The translations under genes were made by a program, and so were the position numbers. The notes beneath the pieces were generated by a model. That model was not told where the DNA came from, made no database searches, and worked only from the letters and a program-made list of their open reading frames with translations. Source: Bradyrhizobium sp. CCGE-LA001 (lineage in GTDB: Bacteria > Pseudomonadota > Alphaproteobacteria > Rhizobiales > Xanthobacteraceae). Taken from it: 64,000 nucleotides of DNA. The stretch lies in the NCBI RefSeq assembly GCF_000296215.2, contig NZ_CP013949.1, forward strand, positions 1,171,501 to 1,235,500, read 5' to 3'. Shown here piece after piece: positions 44,070 through 53,125 of the stretch. The first letter of the stretch is position 1; each line of letters begins with the position of its first letter.

Positions 44070-45652
44070 GCGACTGGGAATTGGAGTTCGAAGGCCGTGC
44101 CCTGGTCTGTGGGCTCGAGCCTGATCGAGCCGCCATGGCTCGCCATCACCGCGCGTGCGATCGCCAGCCCCATTCCGGTACCGCCCTGGTCGCGGCGGGT
44201 GGTGAAGAAGGCGTCGAAGATCCTGTCGCGGTTGGGCGCCGAGATCGGCTCGCCGTCATTGCTCACCGTCAGCTGCAAGGTCGTGCCTTGGTCCACGGCG
44301 TGCAGCCGGATTGACTTCGCCTTGTGGCGCATTGCGTTGTCTGCGAGATGCGACAATACGATCAGGGCCTTCTCCGGAGACATGCCGATCGCTCGGTCGA
44401 GGCTGCCATTCGCCTCGATGGTGTTTTCCGGGAACCGGCTCCTGAGATCGGCGATGACGTGAGCAAGCTCCGTGCGCTCGTTCTGCGGCAGGCTCTCGGC
44501 GCGCGCGAGCTCGCGCAGCCGCTGCGCCATCGCCTCCAGCCGCTGGGTGTCTGACAGGATGTTGGTGATGAAGGTTGTCTGCTCGGCTGGCGTCAGGCTG
44601 CCCGATTTGCCCTGGACCGAATCCTGCAGCAGCTCGGCCGCGCCCTTGATCGAGGTCAGCGGCGACTTCAGCTCGTGAGTGAGGTGGGCCGAGAACGTCG
44701 CGATATAGTCCGAGCGCCGCGCGAGCTGTTCGGCCATCCCAAGGAAGCTGTGCGAAAGCTGGGCGAACTCGCGCGTGCCGTAGTGCCGCAGCGGCCGGAA
44801 CGCCTCGCGGTCGCCGCGGCCGATTTGAGCGGCGCGGTCGATCAGCTCGCGCATCGGCAGCGTGATGGTGCGGGAAAAGACGAGGCCGATTGCGATGGTA
44901 CCAAGAATTACGGCTAGCCCCGCCAGCACGAACTTGCCGCGCTCCTGGTAGAGATGGTCGAAGATGTTGCTCGGCGTGCGCGTGGTGTAGATCACTCCGG
45001 CGAGGCGGTTGTTGACGATGACGGGCATCGCCGAGAACACATGCACGCCGAGGCCGCGGCTGAAGGAATAGATCGGCGGCGGCGGCTTGTCCGGTACGCG
45101 GTTGCGCAAGGTGGCGCGGTATTGCCCGTGGAGGGCGTCCGCGACCTCCTCGATATGGGCGAGCGACTGTCCGACCTCCTGCCGCCCCGCGATCACCACG
45201 CCTTGCGGATCGAGGATGCGGAAGCCCGCGAGCGTCACCTTCTGGGTCTCGCGGATGATCGGCGTCAGCTTGGCGCCGATCTCGACATAGGCCGGCTCGG
45301 CCGGCCGGACCGCTGCCTGTGCATCCGGCCGCCGCCGCAGCAGGTCGTTGGCGGTGAGATCGAGCGCGGGGCGGATCGGCGTGACCTGGTCGCCGGGATC
45401 GGGCAGCACGCCTGGTGGCACCTCGGCGCCGAGCGTCAGGCCGCCACCGAGTCTCGCCGTGACCTCCTGCGCATAGATCGTCGCGAGCACGCGACTCTGC
45501 GCGATCAGCTCGGCCTGGGTCTGACGGATCAGCTGGTTGTCGTAGAGGCGGAAGAAGAACAGGCCCACCAGCGGCAGCACGCCGACAGTGGTCAACACCG
45601 TGAAGATCACGAGCCCAAGCGACGGCCGCCATTTGTCGGGAGCCGTGCTCAT
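44066..45652 (-). CDS. Sensor histidine kinase
   Basis: A 528-residue inner-membrane kinase. The first helix is near 12-33 (LGLVIFTVLTTVGVLPLVGLFF). A ~220-residue periplasmic sensor follows, then the second helix near 240-260 (VLAGLAVILGTIAIGLVFS), HAMP, HisKA with the phospho-accepting His in AHLTHELKSPLTSIKG, and HATPase (SHLADNAMRHK, GTGMGLAIARAV). The ATG overlaps the response-regulator stop (ATGA at 45649-45652), so the pair is translationally coupled. The layout is CreC-like, but the signal is unknown. Confidence 0.93.
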   Translation of the reverse strand: MSTAPDKWRPSLGLVIFTVLTTVGVLPLVGLFFFRLYDNQLIRQTQAELIAQSRVLATIYAQEVTARLGGGLTLGAEVPPGVLPDPGDQVTPIRPALDLTANDLLRRRPDAQAAVRPAEPAYVEIGAKLTPIIRETQKVTLAGFRILDPQGVVIAGRQEVGQSLAHIEEVADALHGQYRATLRNRVPDKPPPPIYSFSRGLGVHVFSAMPVIVNNRLAGVIYTTRTPSNIFDHLYQERGKFVLAGLAVILGTIAIGLVFSRTITLPMRELIDRAAQIGRGDREAFRPLRHYGTREFAQLSHSFLGMAEQLARRSDYIATFSAHLTHELKSPLTSIKGAAELLQDSVQGKSGSLTPAEQTTFITNILSDTQRLEAMAQRLRELARAESLPQNERTELAHVIADLRSRFPENTIEANGSLDRAIGMSPEKALIVLSHLADNAMRHKAKSIRLHAVDQGTTLQLTVSNDGEPISAPNRDRIFDAFFTTRRDQGGTGMGLAIARAVMASHGGSIRLEPTDQGTAFELQFPVA

Positions 45653-46353
45653 GCCTCTTTCTCGCAGCGGCCGAGCTTGAAGCCGACACCGTGGATGGTC
45701 TCGATCACGTTCTCGCAATTTTGCGCCGCGAGCTTGGCGCGGATGTTGCGGATATGGCTGTCTATGGTGCGGTCGGAGACCTGGATGTTGAGCTGGTAGG
45801 CTGCCCGCATCAACTGCTCGCGATTGAACACCGAGGTTGGCCGGGTCAGGAAGGCGCGCAGGATGCCGAACTCGATCGCGGTCAGCTTGAGCGGCGTGCC
45901 GGCAAAGGTCGCGACATGCTGCTCGGGATCGATCAGGAGGCCACCTTGCATGAGCGCGCCCGGGCCCACTTTGGCCTCGCCATTGCGCGGGTTGAGGCGG
46001 CGCAGGATGACGTTGACCCGCGCCACCAGCTCGCGCGGGCTGAACGGCTTGGTCACGTAGTCGTCGCCTCCGATCTCGAGGCCGAGGACGCGGTCGATCT
46101 CCTCGTCGCGTGCCGACAGGAACAGGATCGGCATGTCGGACGTCTTGCGGATCTCGCGGCAGACGTCGAGGCCGTCGAACTCGGGCATGCCGATGTCGAG
46201 CACGATCAGATCGGGCTTGTCGGCGGCAAAGCGGGCGAGCGCCTCCTTGCCGTCGCGCGCCTCGATCACGTCCATGCCGGCCTTCCTGAGGGCGACGCGG
46301 ATGACCTCGCGGATATGGCCCTCGTCGTCGACGATGAGAATGCGATGCGCCAA
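45649..46353 (-). CDS. OmpR/PhoB-family response regulator
   Basis: A 234-residue DNA-binding regulator. Receiver domain: ILIVDDEGHIREV acidic pair, phosphorylated Asp in VLDIGMPEFDG, Lys in VTKPFSPREL. C-terminal winged helix: LTAIEFGILRAFLTRPTSVFNREQL and VSDRTIDSHIRNIRAKL. The TTG at 46353 is chosen because GGAGAG lies five bases upstream and it begins the receiver strand directly. It is the middle gene of the DUF4173 - regulator - kinase run on the minus strand, with a 19-bp gap to the first gene. Confidence 0.93.
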   Translation of the reverse strand: MAHRILIVDDEGHIREVIRVALRKAGMDVIEARDGKEALARFAADKPDLIVLDIGMPEFDGLDVCREIRKTSDMPILFLSARDEEIDRVLGLEIGGDDYVTKPFSPRELVARVNVILRRLNPRNGEAKVGPGALMQGGLLIDPEQHVATFAGTPLKLTAIEFGILRAFLTRPTSVFNREQLMRAAYQLNIQVSDRTIDSHIRNIRAKLAAQNCENVIETIHGVGFKLGRCEKEA

Positions 46354-46372
46354 GAAACTCTCCGTGTCCTCG

Positions 46373-47881
46373 TCAGCCCGCCGGCTGGCTGCCGGCCTGA
46401 GCTTTCGCCTGGGCGTCCAGCCTGCGCTGAAGCCGCCAGTCACGAAAGCTCCAGCTTCGCCAGGCCAGGTCCTGACGCTGCTGTTCTACAAGGCGGTCGC
46501 GGCGTGACACAAGGCAGCCCTCCCTGGCGGCGGGCCGCAGCGCGAACGCCTTGTCGATGGCGGGTACCGCCTGCGGTCCGAGCGTCATGAGATAGTCGAT
46601 GTCGATCTGCGCGCCTTTCCCCGACACTTCCCGGCTGTGGGCGACATTGTAGTCGGCGATGAAGGCGTCGAAGTTCACAAGCGAGCAGCCATAGAGCACG
46701 ATCGTCAATGCGATCAAATTCGCACCGACCAGCCATTGGTTGGACCTGTCGAGCGCGATGCGCGCGACGATCAGGATCAGGCCGAGCGCCACCAGCCCCA
46801 TCCAGATGAAGGCCGCGATCCGCCAATAGGTCAGCATGTAGATGTCGACATAGAGATCGAGCCGGCGGATGGACGAGGCGACCAGAAGCACGTTCTGTCC
46901 CACCCAGAGATAGACCAGCGGCCGGATCACCTTCGACTTCTCGGCCGGCCCGCCCGGGCGCATCGCCACCAGCACGAAAGCGGCGGCGAGCAGCGCGGTC
47001 GCGATCAGCGGATAGGCGCCGCGATGGGCATAAGCGGCATAGGTCAAATTGTCGGGCAGCGCCGCATGGCCCCAGAGATAGATGCCGTCGAGAATCGATT
47101 GCGCCGCGAACAGCAGGTTGAACAGGATCAGCGAGCGCAGGACGATGGAGGGGCCCAGGAGCTCGACCGGGACGAGCGGCGCCCGAGGCTCCGATCCAGC
47201 GGCATCGGTTGCGCTGGCAATGGCAGCCTTCTTGCTCCGCCACCGCACATGGATAAAAGGCCAGACCAGCGCCAGCATCAAGCTCCAGAACAGCACGCGC
47301 CGGACACTTACATACTCCAAGATGAGCTTCGGATTGAGCAGGGAGACCCATTGCTCGATCACCGGATTGGCCGCCGCGAATAGCGCGATGAACACCGCGC
47401 TCAGGACCATCGGCAGCAGCCAGAGCGCGATGCCACGGGTGAAAGCCGACCAATTCAAGGCCTGGAGCGCTTCGGGGAAGAACCGCAAGAAGCCGAGCAG
47501 AACGAGGTCACGGAGTGCGCGGGCGCGGTCTGGAAGCCCGGCTGTCTCCGGATTGGTCGCGAGCAGCAGGGCGATGAGCAGCGCCGCGATGAGGATCAGG
47601 AACGAGAGTGTGTTGAGCTGTTCCACGGCCGGCACCAGGCCGAATGCGACGATCGCACCTCCGATCGCCGCGCGTCGAAGATTGAGCGTGGCAAGATTGG
47701 CGAGCAGCGAGGCGCAGGCGATGGCCGTTGCAAAGATCGCCAGCGACAGCCCGATCCGCTGGCCGTAGAAGAGCCAGTCGGCGAGCGCGGCGAGCAGCAG
47801 CGCCATGGCGAGCTTGGCCGACAGCGCCGAAGGCCTGATCGGTTGGATGTCCGTCGTCGAGGTCGAAGCCAGGCTGGTCAT
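46373..47881 (-). CDS. DUF4173 (DUF4153-like) multi-pass membrane protein
   Basis: A 502-residue inner-membrane protein with about 11-12 hydrophobic segments, first near 15-35 and last near 400. A soluble C-terminal part (from about 410) includes YNVAHSREVSGKGAQIDIDYLMTLG, which belongs to the DUF4173 family. The biochemical role is unknown. ATG at 47881 (MTSLAST) or 47911 are both possible; the former has GGAG at a long spacing. It directly precedes the two-component pair on the same strand, so it may sense with it or be controlled by it. Confidence 0.82.
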   Translation of the reverse strand: MTSLASTSTTDIQPIRPSALSAKLAMALLLAALADWLFYGQRIGLSLAIFATAIACASLLANLATLNLRRAAIGGAIVAFGLVPAVEQLNTLSFLILIAALLIALLLATNPETAGLPDRARALRDLVLLGFLRFFPEALQALNWSAFTRGIALWLLPMVLSAVFIALFAAANPVIEQWVSLLNPKLILEYVSVRRVLFWSLMLALVWPFIHVRWRSKKAAIASATDAAGSEPRAPLVPVELLGPSIVLRSLILFNLLFAAQSILDGIYLWGHAALPDNLTYAAYAHRGAYPLIATALLAAAFVLVAMRPGGPAEKSKVIRPLVYLWVGQNVLLVASSIRRLDLYVDIYMLTYWRIAAFIWMGLVALGLILIVARIALDRSNQWLVGANLIALTIVLYGCSLVNFDAFIADYNVAHSREVSGKGAQIDIDYLMTLGPQAVPAIDKAFALRPAAREGCLVSRRDRLVEQQRQDLAWRSWSFRDWRLQRRLDAQAKAQAGSQPAG

Positions 47882-48069
47882 GTCCAGAAGATTCTCCGTG
47901 AAGGATGGCATGACGAATTCTGAACGGTGCTTGTGCAGAAGGCGGGATCAACGCCTGCACGGATTCAGGAGTCTTTTGCAGTTTTCGTGCAGGCGCGCTT
48001 TTGGCGCTCGCGTAGCGCGGACCGCTTTGATAGGTGCGAAGCATTCGCTCTAACCGCGTGTGACGCATC

Positions 48070-49452
48070 ATGCAATTTCTCAATCGTATCGCTCTCATCT
48101 TGCTCTGGATCGTCGCACCGCTTGCTGCATTCGCGGCAGCAAACAAGAACGATCCCTATCTGCTCGTGCTGCGTGGCGCCGGAAACGCCGCCCTTGTCGT
48201 CGCAAGCATTGTCGTCGTCATCACCTTGCTGCGAACAGGGCGCTGGCGCAGCACAGCCGGCAAGCTGCTCGTCATTCTCTGCTGCTTGCCGCCGCTGCTG
48301 ATGGCGGCGGCGCATGTCAGGTTCGAGCTGCGTAAGCACGAGGTCCTCACTGCCAGCGCCGCCGAGGCCCGGCAGCTCGGACCTCACTTCATGGTCGGCT
48401 ATTCCTCGTTTTCGGAAATCGCGCGCCTCGCCGAGCAGGGATTGATCGGCGGCGTTTACGTTACCCGGCACAACATAAGGGGACGGACGGTCGAGGCGCT
48501 GCGTGCGGAGATCGCGGCGCTTCAGGACAAGCGACGCGCGGCCGGTTTGTCGCCGCTGGTCGTCGCTGCCGACCAGGAGGGCGGTATCGTCGGCCATCTC
48601 GCGCCGCCGCTGACCAAGGTGCCGGCGCTGGCGACGCTCGCCGGGCTCGCGCCCGACGATCAGCAGGCCAAGGCCGAAGACTTCGGTCGCATTCACGGGC
48701 GTGAGCTCGCAGGGCTCGGCGTCAATCTCAACCTCGCGCCGGTGCTCGACCTCAAGCCACCGCCGCGGCGCAATCGGCTCGATTTCCACACCCTGATCGG
48801 ACAGCGCGCGATCGCGGCCGATCCCGCAGTCGTCAGCACGATTGCGAGTGCCTATGTGCGCGGGCTGGAGGACACGGGCGTCGGTGCCACGCTGAAGCAT
48901 TTTCCGGGCATCGGCCGCGTGCGCGACGATACCCATCATTTCAGCGCCAATCTCGATACGCCGGTGGCGGAACTGGAGGCGACGGATTGGCTGCCGTTCC
49001 GCGAGGTGCTGTCGCATTCGCGCAGCGCCCTCATGGTTGGTCATGTCACGCTCACCGCCGTCGACCCCGATCGCGCAGCCTCGCATTCGAAGCGCGTCGT
49101 CCAAGGGATCATCCGCGACAAATGGAACTATCAGGGCGTGGTGATGACCGACGATCTCGTCATGGGCGCGATCTACCAGAACGACGTCTGCAAAGCCGTG
49201 GTGGAGGCGATCAATGGCGGGGTTGATCTGCTGCTGGTCGCCTATGACGGCGTGCAGTTCTATCGCGTCTTCGCCTGTGCTCTGGACGGATCGCGACGGG
49301 GCAAGCTCGACGCGGCGATGCTGCGCGCGAGCCAGACGCGGCTCGAACGCGGCTTCGCAGTCGAGCAGGCGCGGGCCGTTTCACTCACCAAGAGCACGCG
49401 CGAGACAACCCGCACCGCCCCGCGCGCGATGGCGAGGGCGGTTGAACGCTGA
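48070..49452 (+). CDS. Membrane-anchored glycoside hydrolase family 3 protein
   Basis: A 460-residue protein. Two to three N-terminal helices (5-24, 32-52, 62-80) anchor a catalytic GH3 barrel related to beta-N-acetylhexosaminidase NagZ. The markers are ADQEGGIVGHLAPPLTKVP, GVNLNLAPVLD, KHFPGIGRVRDDTHH and the nucleophile Asp in GVVMTDDLVMGAI. NagZ-type enzymes cut GlcNAc from muropeptides; a membrane-bound, outward-facing version would act on the cell wall or exogenous chitin-type sugars. It is divergent from the DUF4173 operon and convergent with the catalase fusion, 5 bp apart. Confidence 0.88.
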   Translation: MQFLNRIALILLWIVAPLAAFAAANKNDPYLLVLRGAGNAALVVASIVVVITLLRTGRWRSTAGKLLVILCCLPPLLMAAAHVRFELRKHEVLTASAAEARQLGPHFMVGYSSFSEIARLAEQGLIGGVYVTRHNIRGRTVEALRAEIAALQDKRRAAGLSPLVVAADQEGGIVGHLAPPLTKVPALATLAGLAPDDQQAKAEDFGRIHGRELAGLGVNLNLAPVLDLKPPPRRNRLDFHTLIGQRAIAADPAVVSTIASAYVRGLEDTGVGATLKHFPGIGRVRDDTHHFSANLDTPVAELEATDWLPFREVLSHSRSALMVGHVTLTAVDPDRAASHSKRVVQGIIRDKWNYQGVVMTDDLVMGAIYQNDVCKAVVEAINGGVDLLLVAYDGVQFYRVFACALDGSRRGKLDAAMLRASQTRLERGFAVEQARAVSLTKSTRETTRTAPRAMARAVER

Positions 49453-49457
49453 GTGCT

Positions 49458-50729
49458 CTATTCGGCCTGCTCCAGGGCAGCAGGCATCTTCGCGACCGAC
49501 ATCAGCGAGCGCGCCACCTGATTGAGCAGGAGATCGGCATTCTCTTCCTCCGCCAGGGATTTGGAGAGCAGGGCGACGATCGCGCTGTGCCGGAGCTGTT
49601 GCGCCAGGTTGCGTGCCGTGGTGTAGCCCGACATCTCGTAATGCTCGACGCGTTGGGCCGCTGAGATCAGCGCGAGGTCGGCCGCCGCGTCCTCCTTCTC
49701 CTCGCCTTCCTTCATGACCTCCTGGCCTTCCTCGATCAGGCCCATCATACCTTTGCAAGGCTTGGCTCGGGCGCTCTCGCCAAGCAGCTCGAAGCATTCG
49801 TTGATGCGCTCGACCTGGTTCTCGGTCTCGGCCAGATGCTGCTCGAACAGCTCCCGCAATTGATCGAAGCGCGCGGCCTGGGCCATCTTGGGAAGCGCCT
49901 TGGTCAACTGCTTCTCGGCGTGGAGGATGTCACGCAGTTCGTGAAGCAGAAGATCGGTCAGGCCGGCCTCGTCGACGGGCGGCGAGCTCTCCGTGACGAT
50001 CGACGGGGCAGCGCCGGGCTCAGAAGATTGAAGCGCAGGCGATTCCGTGAAGACCCAGTCTTCGCCTTCGTTCCAGGGGCCGCGGGTATCGATTTCACCG
50101 TGGTCGCCGCTGCCGGTGGAGTCGTTGAAATATTGGTTCACGAGGCCCGGCGTCGGGGCGATCCGCCCGATGCTGAAGGCGGGCTTGGACAAGCTTTCGA
50201 GCGCGCGCGCAAACGCCTTCATATGCGTGATCTCGCGCGTCATCAGAAATTGCAGCGCGTCCTTGGAGCCGGCGTCGTCGCAAAAATTGATCAGGCGCTC
50301 ATAGACGATCTTCGCACGCGCCTCGGCCGCGATGTTGCTGCGGAGGTCGACGTCGAGCTCGCCGGTGATCTTGAGATAGTCGGCAGTCCAGGGATTGCCT
50401 TGCGAGTTGAACAGATTGACGCCGCCACCGCCGGCAATCGCAATCAGCGGATCGGCTTCCGCCGCCTGACGGTCGTTCTTCGAAGGCGCAAGATGCATCC
50501 GCGCCAGGCAACCGACCACCTCGAGATGGCTGAGCTCTTCGGTGCCGATATCCATCAAGAGATCCTTGCGGTCGGGATCCTCGCAGTTCAGCCCCTGAAT
50601 CGAATATTGCATCGCGGCCGCGAGTTCCCCGTTGGCGCCGCCGAACTGCTCGAGGAGCATATTGCCGAAACGCGGATCGGGCTCGTCGACGCGCACGGTG
50701 AACATCAACTTCTTGACGTGGTGATACAT
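49458..50729 (-). CDS. Manganese catalase fused to a DUF892/YciE domain
   Basis: A 423-residue fusion. Residues 1-225 are a Mn-catalase (KatN-type): GELAAAMQY, GTEELSHLEVV (E-x-x-H), NIAAEARAKIVYERL and TREITHMKAF (second E-x-x-H) give the di-manganese ligands. After an acidic/proline-rich linker (about 226-255), residues 256-423 form a DUF892 ferritin-like domain (LLLHELRDILHAEKQLTKALPKM, AETENQVERINECFELLG, ISAAQRVEHYEM). Both halves are ferritin-fold proteins of oxidative/desiccation stress, usually separate genes. It should remove hydrogen peroxide in the cytosol. Confidence 0.9.
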   Translation of the reverse strand: MYHHVKKLMFTVRVDEPDPRFGNMLLEQFGGANGELAAAMQYSIQGLNCEDPDRKDLLMDIGTEELSHLEVVGCLARMHLAPSKNDRQAAEADPLIAIAGGGGVNLFNSQGNPWTADYLKITGELDVDLRSNIAAEARAKIVYERLINFCDDAGSKDALQFLMTREITHMKAFARALESLSKPAFSIGRIAPTPGLVNQYFNDSTGSGDHGEIDTRGPWNEGEDWVFTESPALQSSEPGAAPSIVTESSPPVDEAGLTDLLLHELRDILHAEKQLTKALPKMAQAARFDQLRELFEQHLAETENQVERINECFELLGESARAKPCKGMMGLIEEGQEVMKEGEEKEDAAADLALISAAQRVEHYEMSGYTTARNLAQQLRHSAIVALLSKSLAEEENADLLLNQVARSLMSVAKMPAALEQAE

Positions 50730-50845
50730 GGAGGGACTCGCGTGCTGGAGGGAATATGCGCGACAACGAGGCCTTCAGAGGTTCGTTCCTAAGTCTCTCC
50801 AAGATTCAAAGTAGCAGTTGGACGTCTGCCAAGGACGCGATGGCC

Positions 50846-52300
50846 CTACGGTGTCACCGCGCCGCGTTCGACGGCGCGCGGGGCGGACAGCTCTTTCCAG
50901 GTCGAGTTGGCCAGATGCACGGGCGAGAAGGCGGGGCGCTCGATGTAGCGGCCGTCGCCGGCCTCGGCGCGCAGATCGCCGTCTTTCCAGGCGATGCGTC
51001 CACGGGACAGCGTCACGACTGGCCCACCCGTGCAGGAAAATCCTTCGAACACGTTGTAATCGATCCGGCTCATCTGCCGCTTGGCGCTGATGGTCCTGGT
51101 TGCCTTGGGGTCCCACACCACGATATCGGCATCCGAACCGACCGCGATCGCGCCCTTGCGGGGAAAGATGTTGAGGATGCGGGCGATGTTCGCCGAGGTC
51201 ACCGCGACGAACTCCTCCTTGGTCAGGCGCCCCGTGGCGACGCCCGCGGTCCATAGTAGCGCTAGCCGGTCCTCGAGGCCGCCGGTGCCGTTCGGGATCT
51301 TCCTGAAATCGCCGATGCCGAACCGCTTCTGCGCGGTGGTGAAGGCGCAATGGTCGGTCGCGACCACCTGGAGCGAGCCGGCTTGCAGGCCGGCCCACAG
51401 GCTGTCCTGGTGCGACTTGTCGCGGAACGGCGGCGACATCACGCGCTGCGCGGAATGGTCCCAGTCTTTGTGCTGGTACTCGCCGGCATCGAGCAACAGA
51501 TGCTGGATCAGCGGCTCGCCATAGACGCGCTTTCCGGCCGCGCGGGCCCGCGCGATCGCCTCATGGGCTTCGCGGCAGCTGGTGTGCACGATGTAGACCG
51601 GCGTACCCGTCATGTCCGCGATCATGATGACGCGGTTGGTGGCTTCGCCCTCGACCTCCGGCGGCCGCGAGTAGGCGTGGCCTTCCGGGCCGGTGACGCC
51701 GCGCGCGATCAGCGCCTCCTGCATCAAGGCGACGACGTCGCCGTTTTCCGCATGGACCACCGGCATGGCACCGAGATGGGCGCAGCGCGCGAACGAGTTG
51801 TAGAGCTCGTCGTCGTTCACCATCAGCGCGCCCTTGTAGGCCATGAAGTGCTTGAAGGTGTTGATGCCGTAGGTTTTGACCACGGTCTCCATCTCGTCGT
51901 GGATCTGCTTCGACCACGACGTCACCGCCATGTGGAAGCCGTAGTCGGCGGCCGCCTTCTCCGATTTGTGCCGCCAGTCCTGATAGGCCGCGAGCATCGA
52001 CTGGCCAGAATCCGGCAGGCAGAAATCCACCACCATGGTTGTGCCGCCGGCGAGCGCCGCCTTGGTTCCCGATTCGAAATCGTCTGCCGTCACGGTGCCC
52101 ATGAACGGCATTTCGAGATGGGTATGCGGGTCGATGCCGCCAGGGATGACGTAGGCGCCGCCGGCGTCGATCACGTCGGTGCCGGTCGGTGCATCGAGCG
52201 AGGCCCCGATCGCGACGATGGTCTCGCCCTCGATCAGCACGTCCGCGCGGCGCGAGTGATCGTGATTGACGACGGTGCCGCCGCGGACGAGGAGGGGCAT
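50846..52300 (-). CDS. hydA: Dihydropyrimidinase / D-hydantoinase
   Basis: A 484-residue cytosolic amidohydrolase opening 5,6-dihydrouracil/dihydrothymine (pyrimidine degradation). Metal ligands: PHTHLEMPF (two His), the carboxylated Lys in FKHFMAYKGAL, the His of VHAENGD, the His of VHTSCREA and the Asp of ATDHCAF. Length and the MPLLVRGGTVVNHDHSRRAD start match the family. The partner dihydropyrimidine dehydrogenase genes are not in view. A TetR regulator gene lies 113 bp upstream on the same strand, with its own promoter region facing pspA. Confidence 0.94.
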   Translation of the reverse strand: MPLLVRGGTVVNHDHSRRADVLIEGETIVAIGASLDAPTGTDVIDAGGAYVIPGGIDPHTHLEMPFMGTVTADDFESGTKAALAGGTTMVVDFCLPDSGQSMLAAYQDWRHKSEKAAADYGFHMAVTSWSKQIHDEMETVVKTYGINTFKHFMAYKGALMVNDDELYNSFARCAHLGAMPVVHAENGDVVALMQEALIARGVTGPEGHAYSRPPEVEGEATNRVIMIADMTGTPVYIVHTSCREAHEAIARARAAGKRVYGEPLIQHLLLDAGEYQHKDWDHSAQRVMSPPFRDKSHQDSLWAGLQAGSLQVVATDHCAFTTAQKRFGIGDFRKIPNGTGGLEDRLALLWTAGVATGRLTKEEFVAVTSANIARILNIFPRKGAIAVGSDADIVVWDPKATRTISAKRQMSRIDYNVFEGFSCTGGPVVTLSRGRIAWKDGDLRAEAGDGRYIERPAFSPVHLANSTWKELSAPRAVERGAVTP

Positions 52301-52413
52301 GACAGACTCCGGGAGTGCGAGGGATGTTTCGCCGCGAGGCTAAGCGCGACTGTCGCGATACTACAGGCAAAAATTTTAGTCAGCCTCTGCCAACGGTTTC
52401 GCCGCGGCGGCCC

Positions 52414-53025
52414 TTAGGCCCCGCGCGCGACCAGCCCATCGATCATCGCGCGCACGAGGCCCGCGATCTCCTTGCGCAGCGCCGGCAGGGGAACGGCGAC
52501 CAACTTCTGCTCCAGCCCCAGTGCGACCATGCCGTGCACGGCTGAGAACAGGCTACGCGCGGTGATGCCGAGCTCCTCCCGGCCGCGCTCGGGAAACAGC
52601 TGCGCCAGCGGATGATAGATGTGGCGGAACAGCTGCAGCTGGTCGTTGACGGACCAGTCGGGGAGGACCTTGTTAGCCGCCATGCGGTGCTCGAACAGCG
52701 CGCGCCAGAGCTCGAGATTTGCGGCGGCGAAATCGCAATAGGCAATGGCGGTGCGGACCAGTGTCTCCGGGCGTGAAGGATCACCCGCGCTTTCCGCTGC
52801 GCTCAGTGCTTCGTCGAGGCGATGCAGCGTGCGCGAGCCGACGCGCAGGATGAGTTCGTTGACATCAGCAACGAGATTGTAGACAGCCCCGTTGGCGCAG
52901 CCAATCTCACGGGCGAGATCGCGGGTCTTCAGGCCCGCCAACCCCCGCTCCGCAATCATCCGCTCGGCCGCCTGGATGAGGTCGAACCGTAATTTCTCTC
53001 GTCGTTCCAGTGTCTTACTTATCAT
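52414..53025 (-). CDS. TetR-family transcriptional regulator
   Basis: A 203-residue repressor-type regulator. The N-terminal helix-turn-helix (about 12-58) reads RFDLIQAAERMIAERGLAGL, then TRDLAREIGCANGAVYNLV. The remaining helical domain with WRALFEHRM and LFSAVHGMVALGLEQKL matches the WHG-type C-terminal domain. The ATG at 53025 is preferred over 53073, because the longer form would read through an inverted-repeat operator. It is divergent from pspA, with three copies of TGAGC/TTGAAC-type palindromes between them, so it probably represses both itself and pspA-yiaAB. Confidence 0.92.
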   Translation of the reverse strand: MISKTLERREKLRFDLIQAAERMIAERGLAGLKTRDLAREIGCANGAVYNLVADVNELILRVGSRTLHRLDEALSAAESAGDPSRPETLVRTAIAYCDFAAANLELWRALFEHRMAANKVLPDWSVNDQLQLFRHIYHPLAQLFPERGREELGITARSLFSAVHGMVALGLEQKLVAVPLPALRKEIAGLVRAMIDGLVARGA

Positions 53026-53036
53026 TAACCCAATTC

Positions 53037-53108
53037 TTGAGCGATGCTCAAATATTTCTTGAACTATGTTCAAGTTTCTTGCTACAAATCATCTGTGAGC
53101 AACGCTCA
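53037..53108. promoter_or_regulatory. Three inverted-repeat operators between tetR and pspA
   Basis: Site 1 is TTGAGC-GAT-GCTCAA (53037-53051). Site 2 is CTTGAAC-TAT-GTTCAAG (53058-53074). Site 3 is TGAGC-AAC-GCTCA (53096-53108). All have a 3-bp centre, and the consensus is TTGARC-N3-GYTCAA. Centres 1 and 2 are 22 bp apart (about two helical turns); 2 and 3 are 36 bp apart. Site 3 ends 17 bp before the pspA start codon, and site 1 begins 12 bp from the tetR start codon. That the flanking TetR protein binds here is an inference from position. Confidence 0.8.
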
Positions 53109-53125
53109 TAAACAGGGAGCTACAG

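Noticed and set aside
46637..47383. A 248-codon Gln/Arg/His-rich plus-strand frame
   Set aside because: Antisense shadow of the DUF4173 membrane protein gene.
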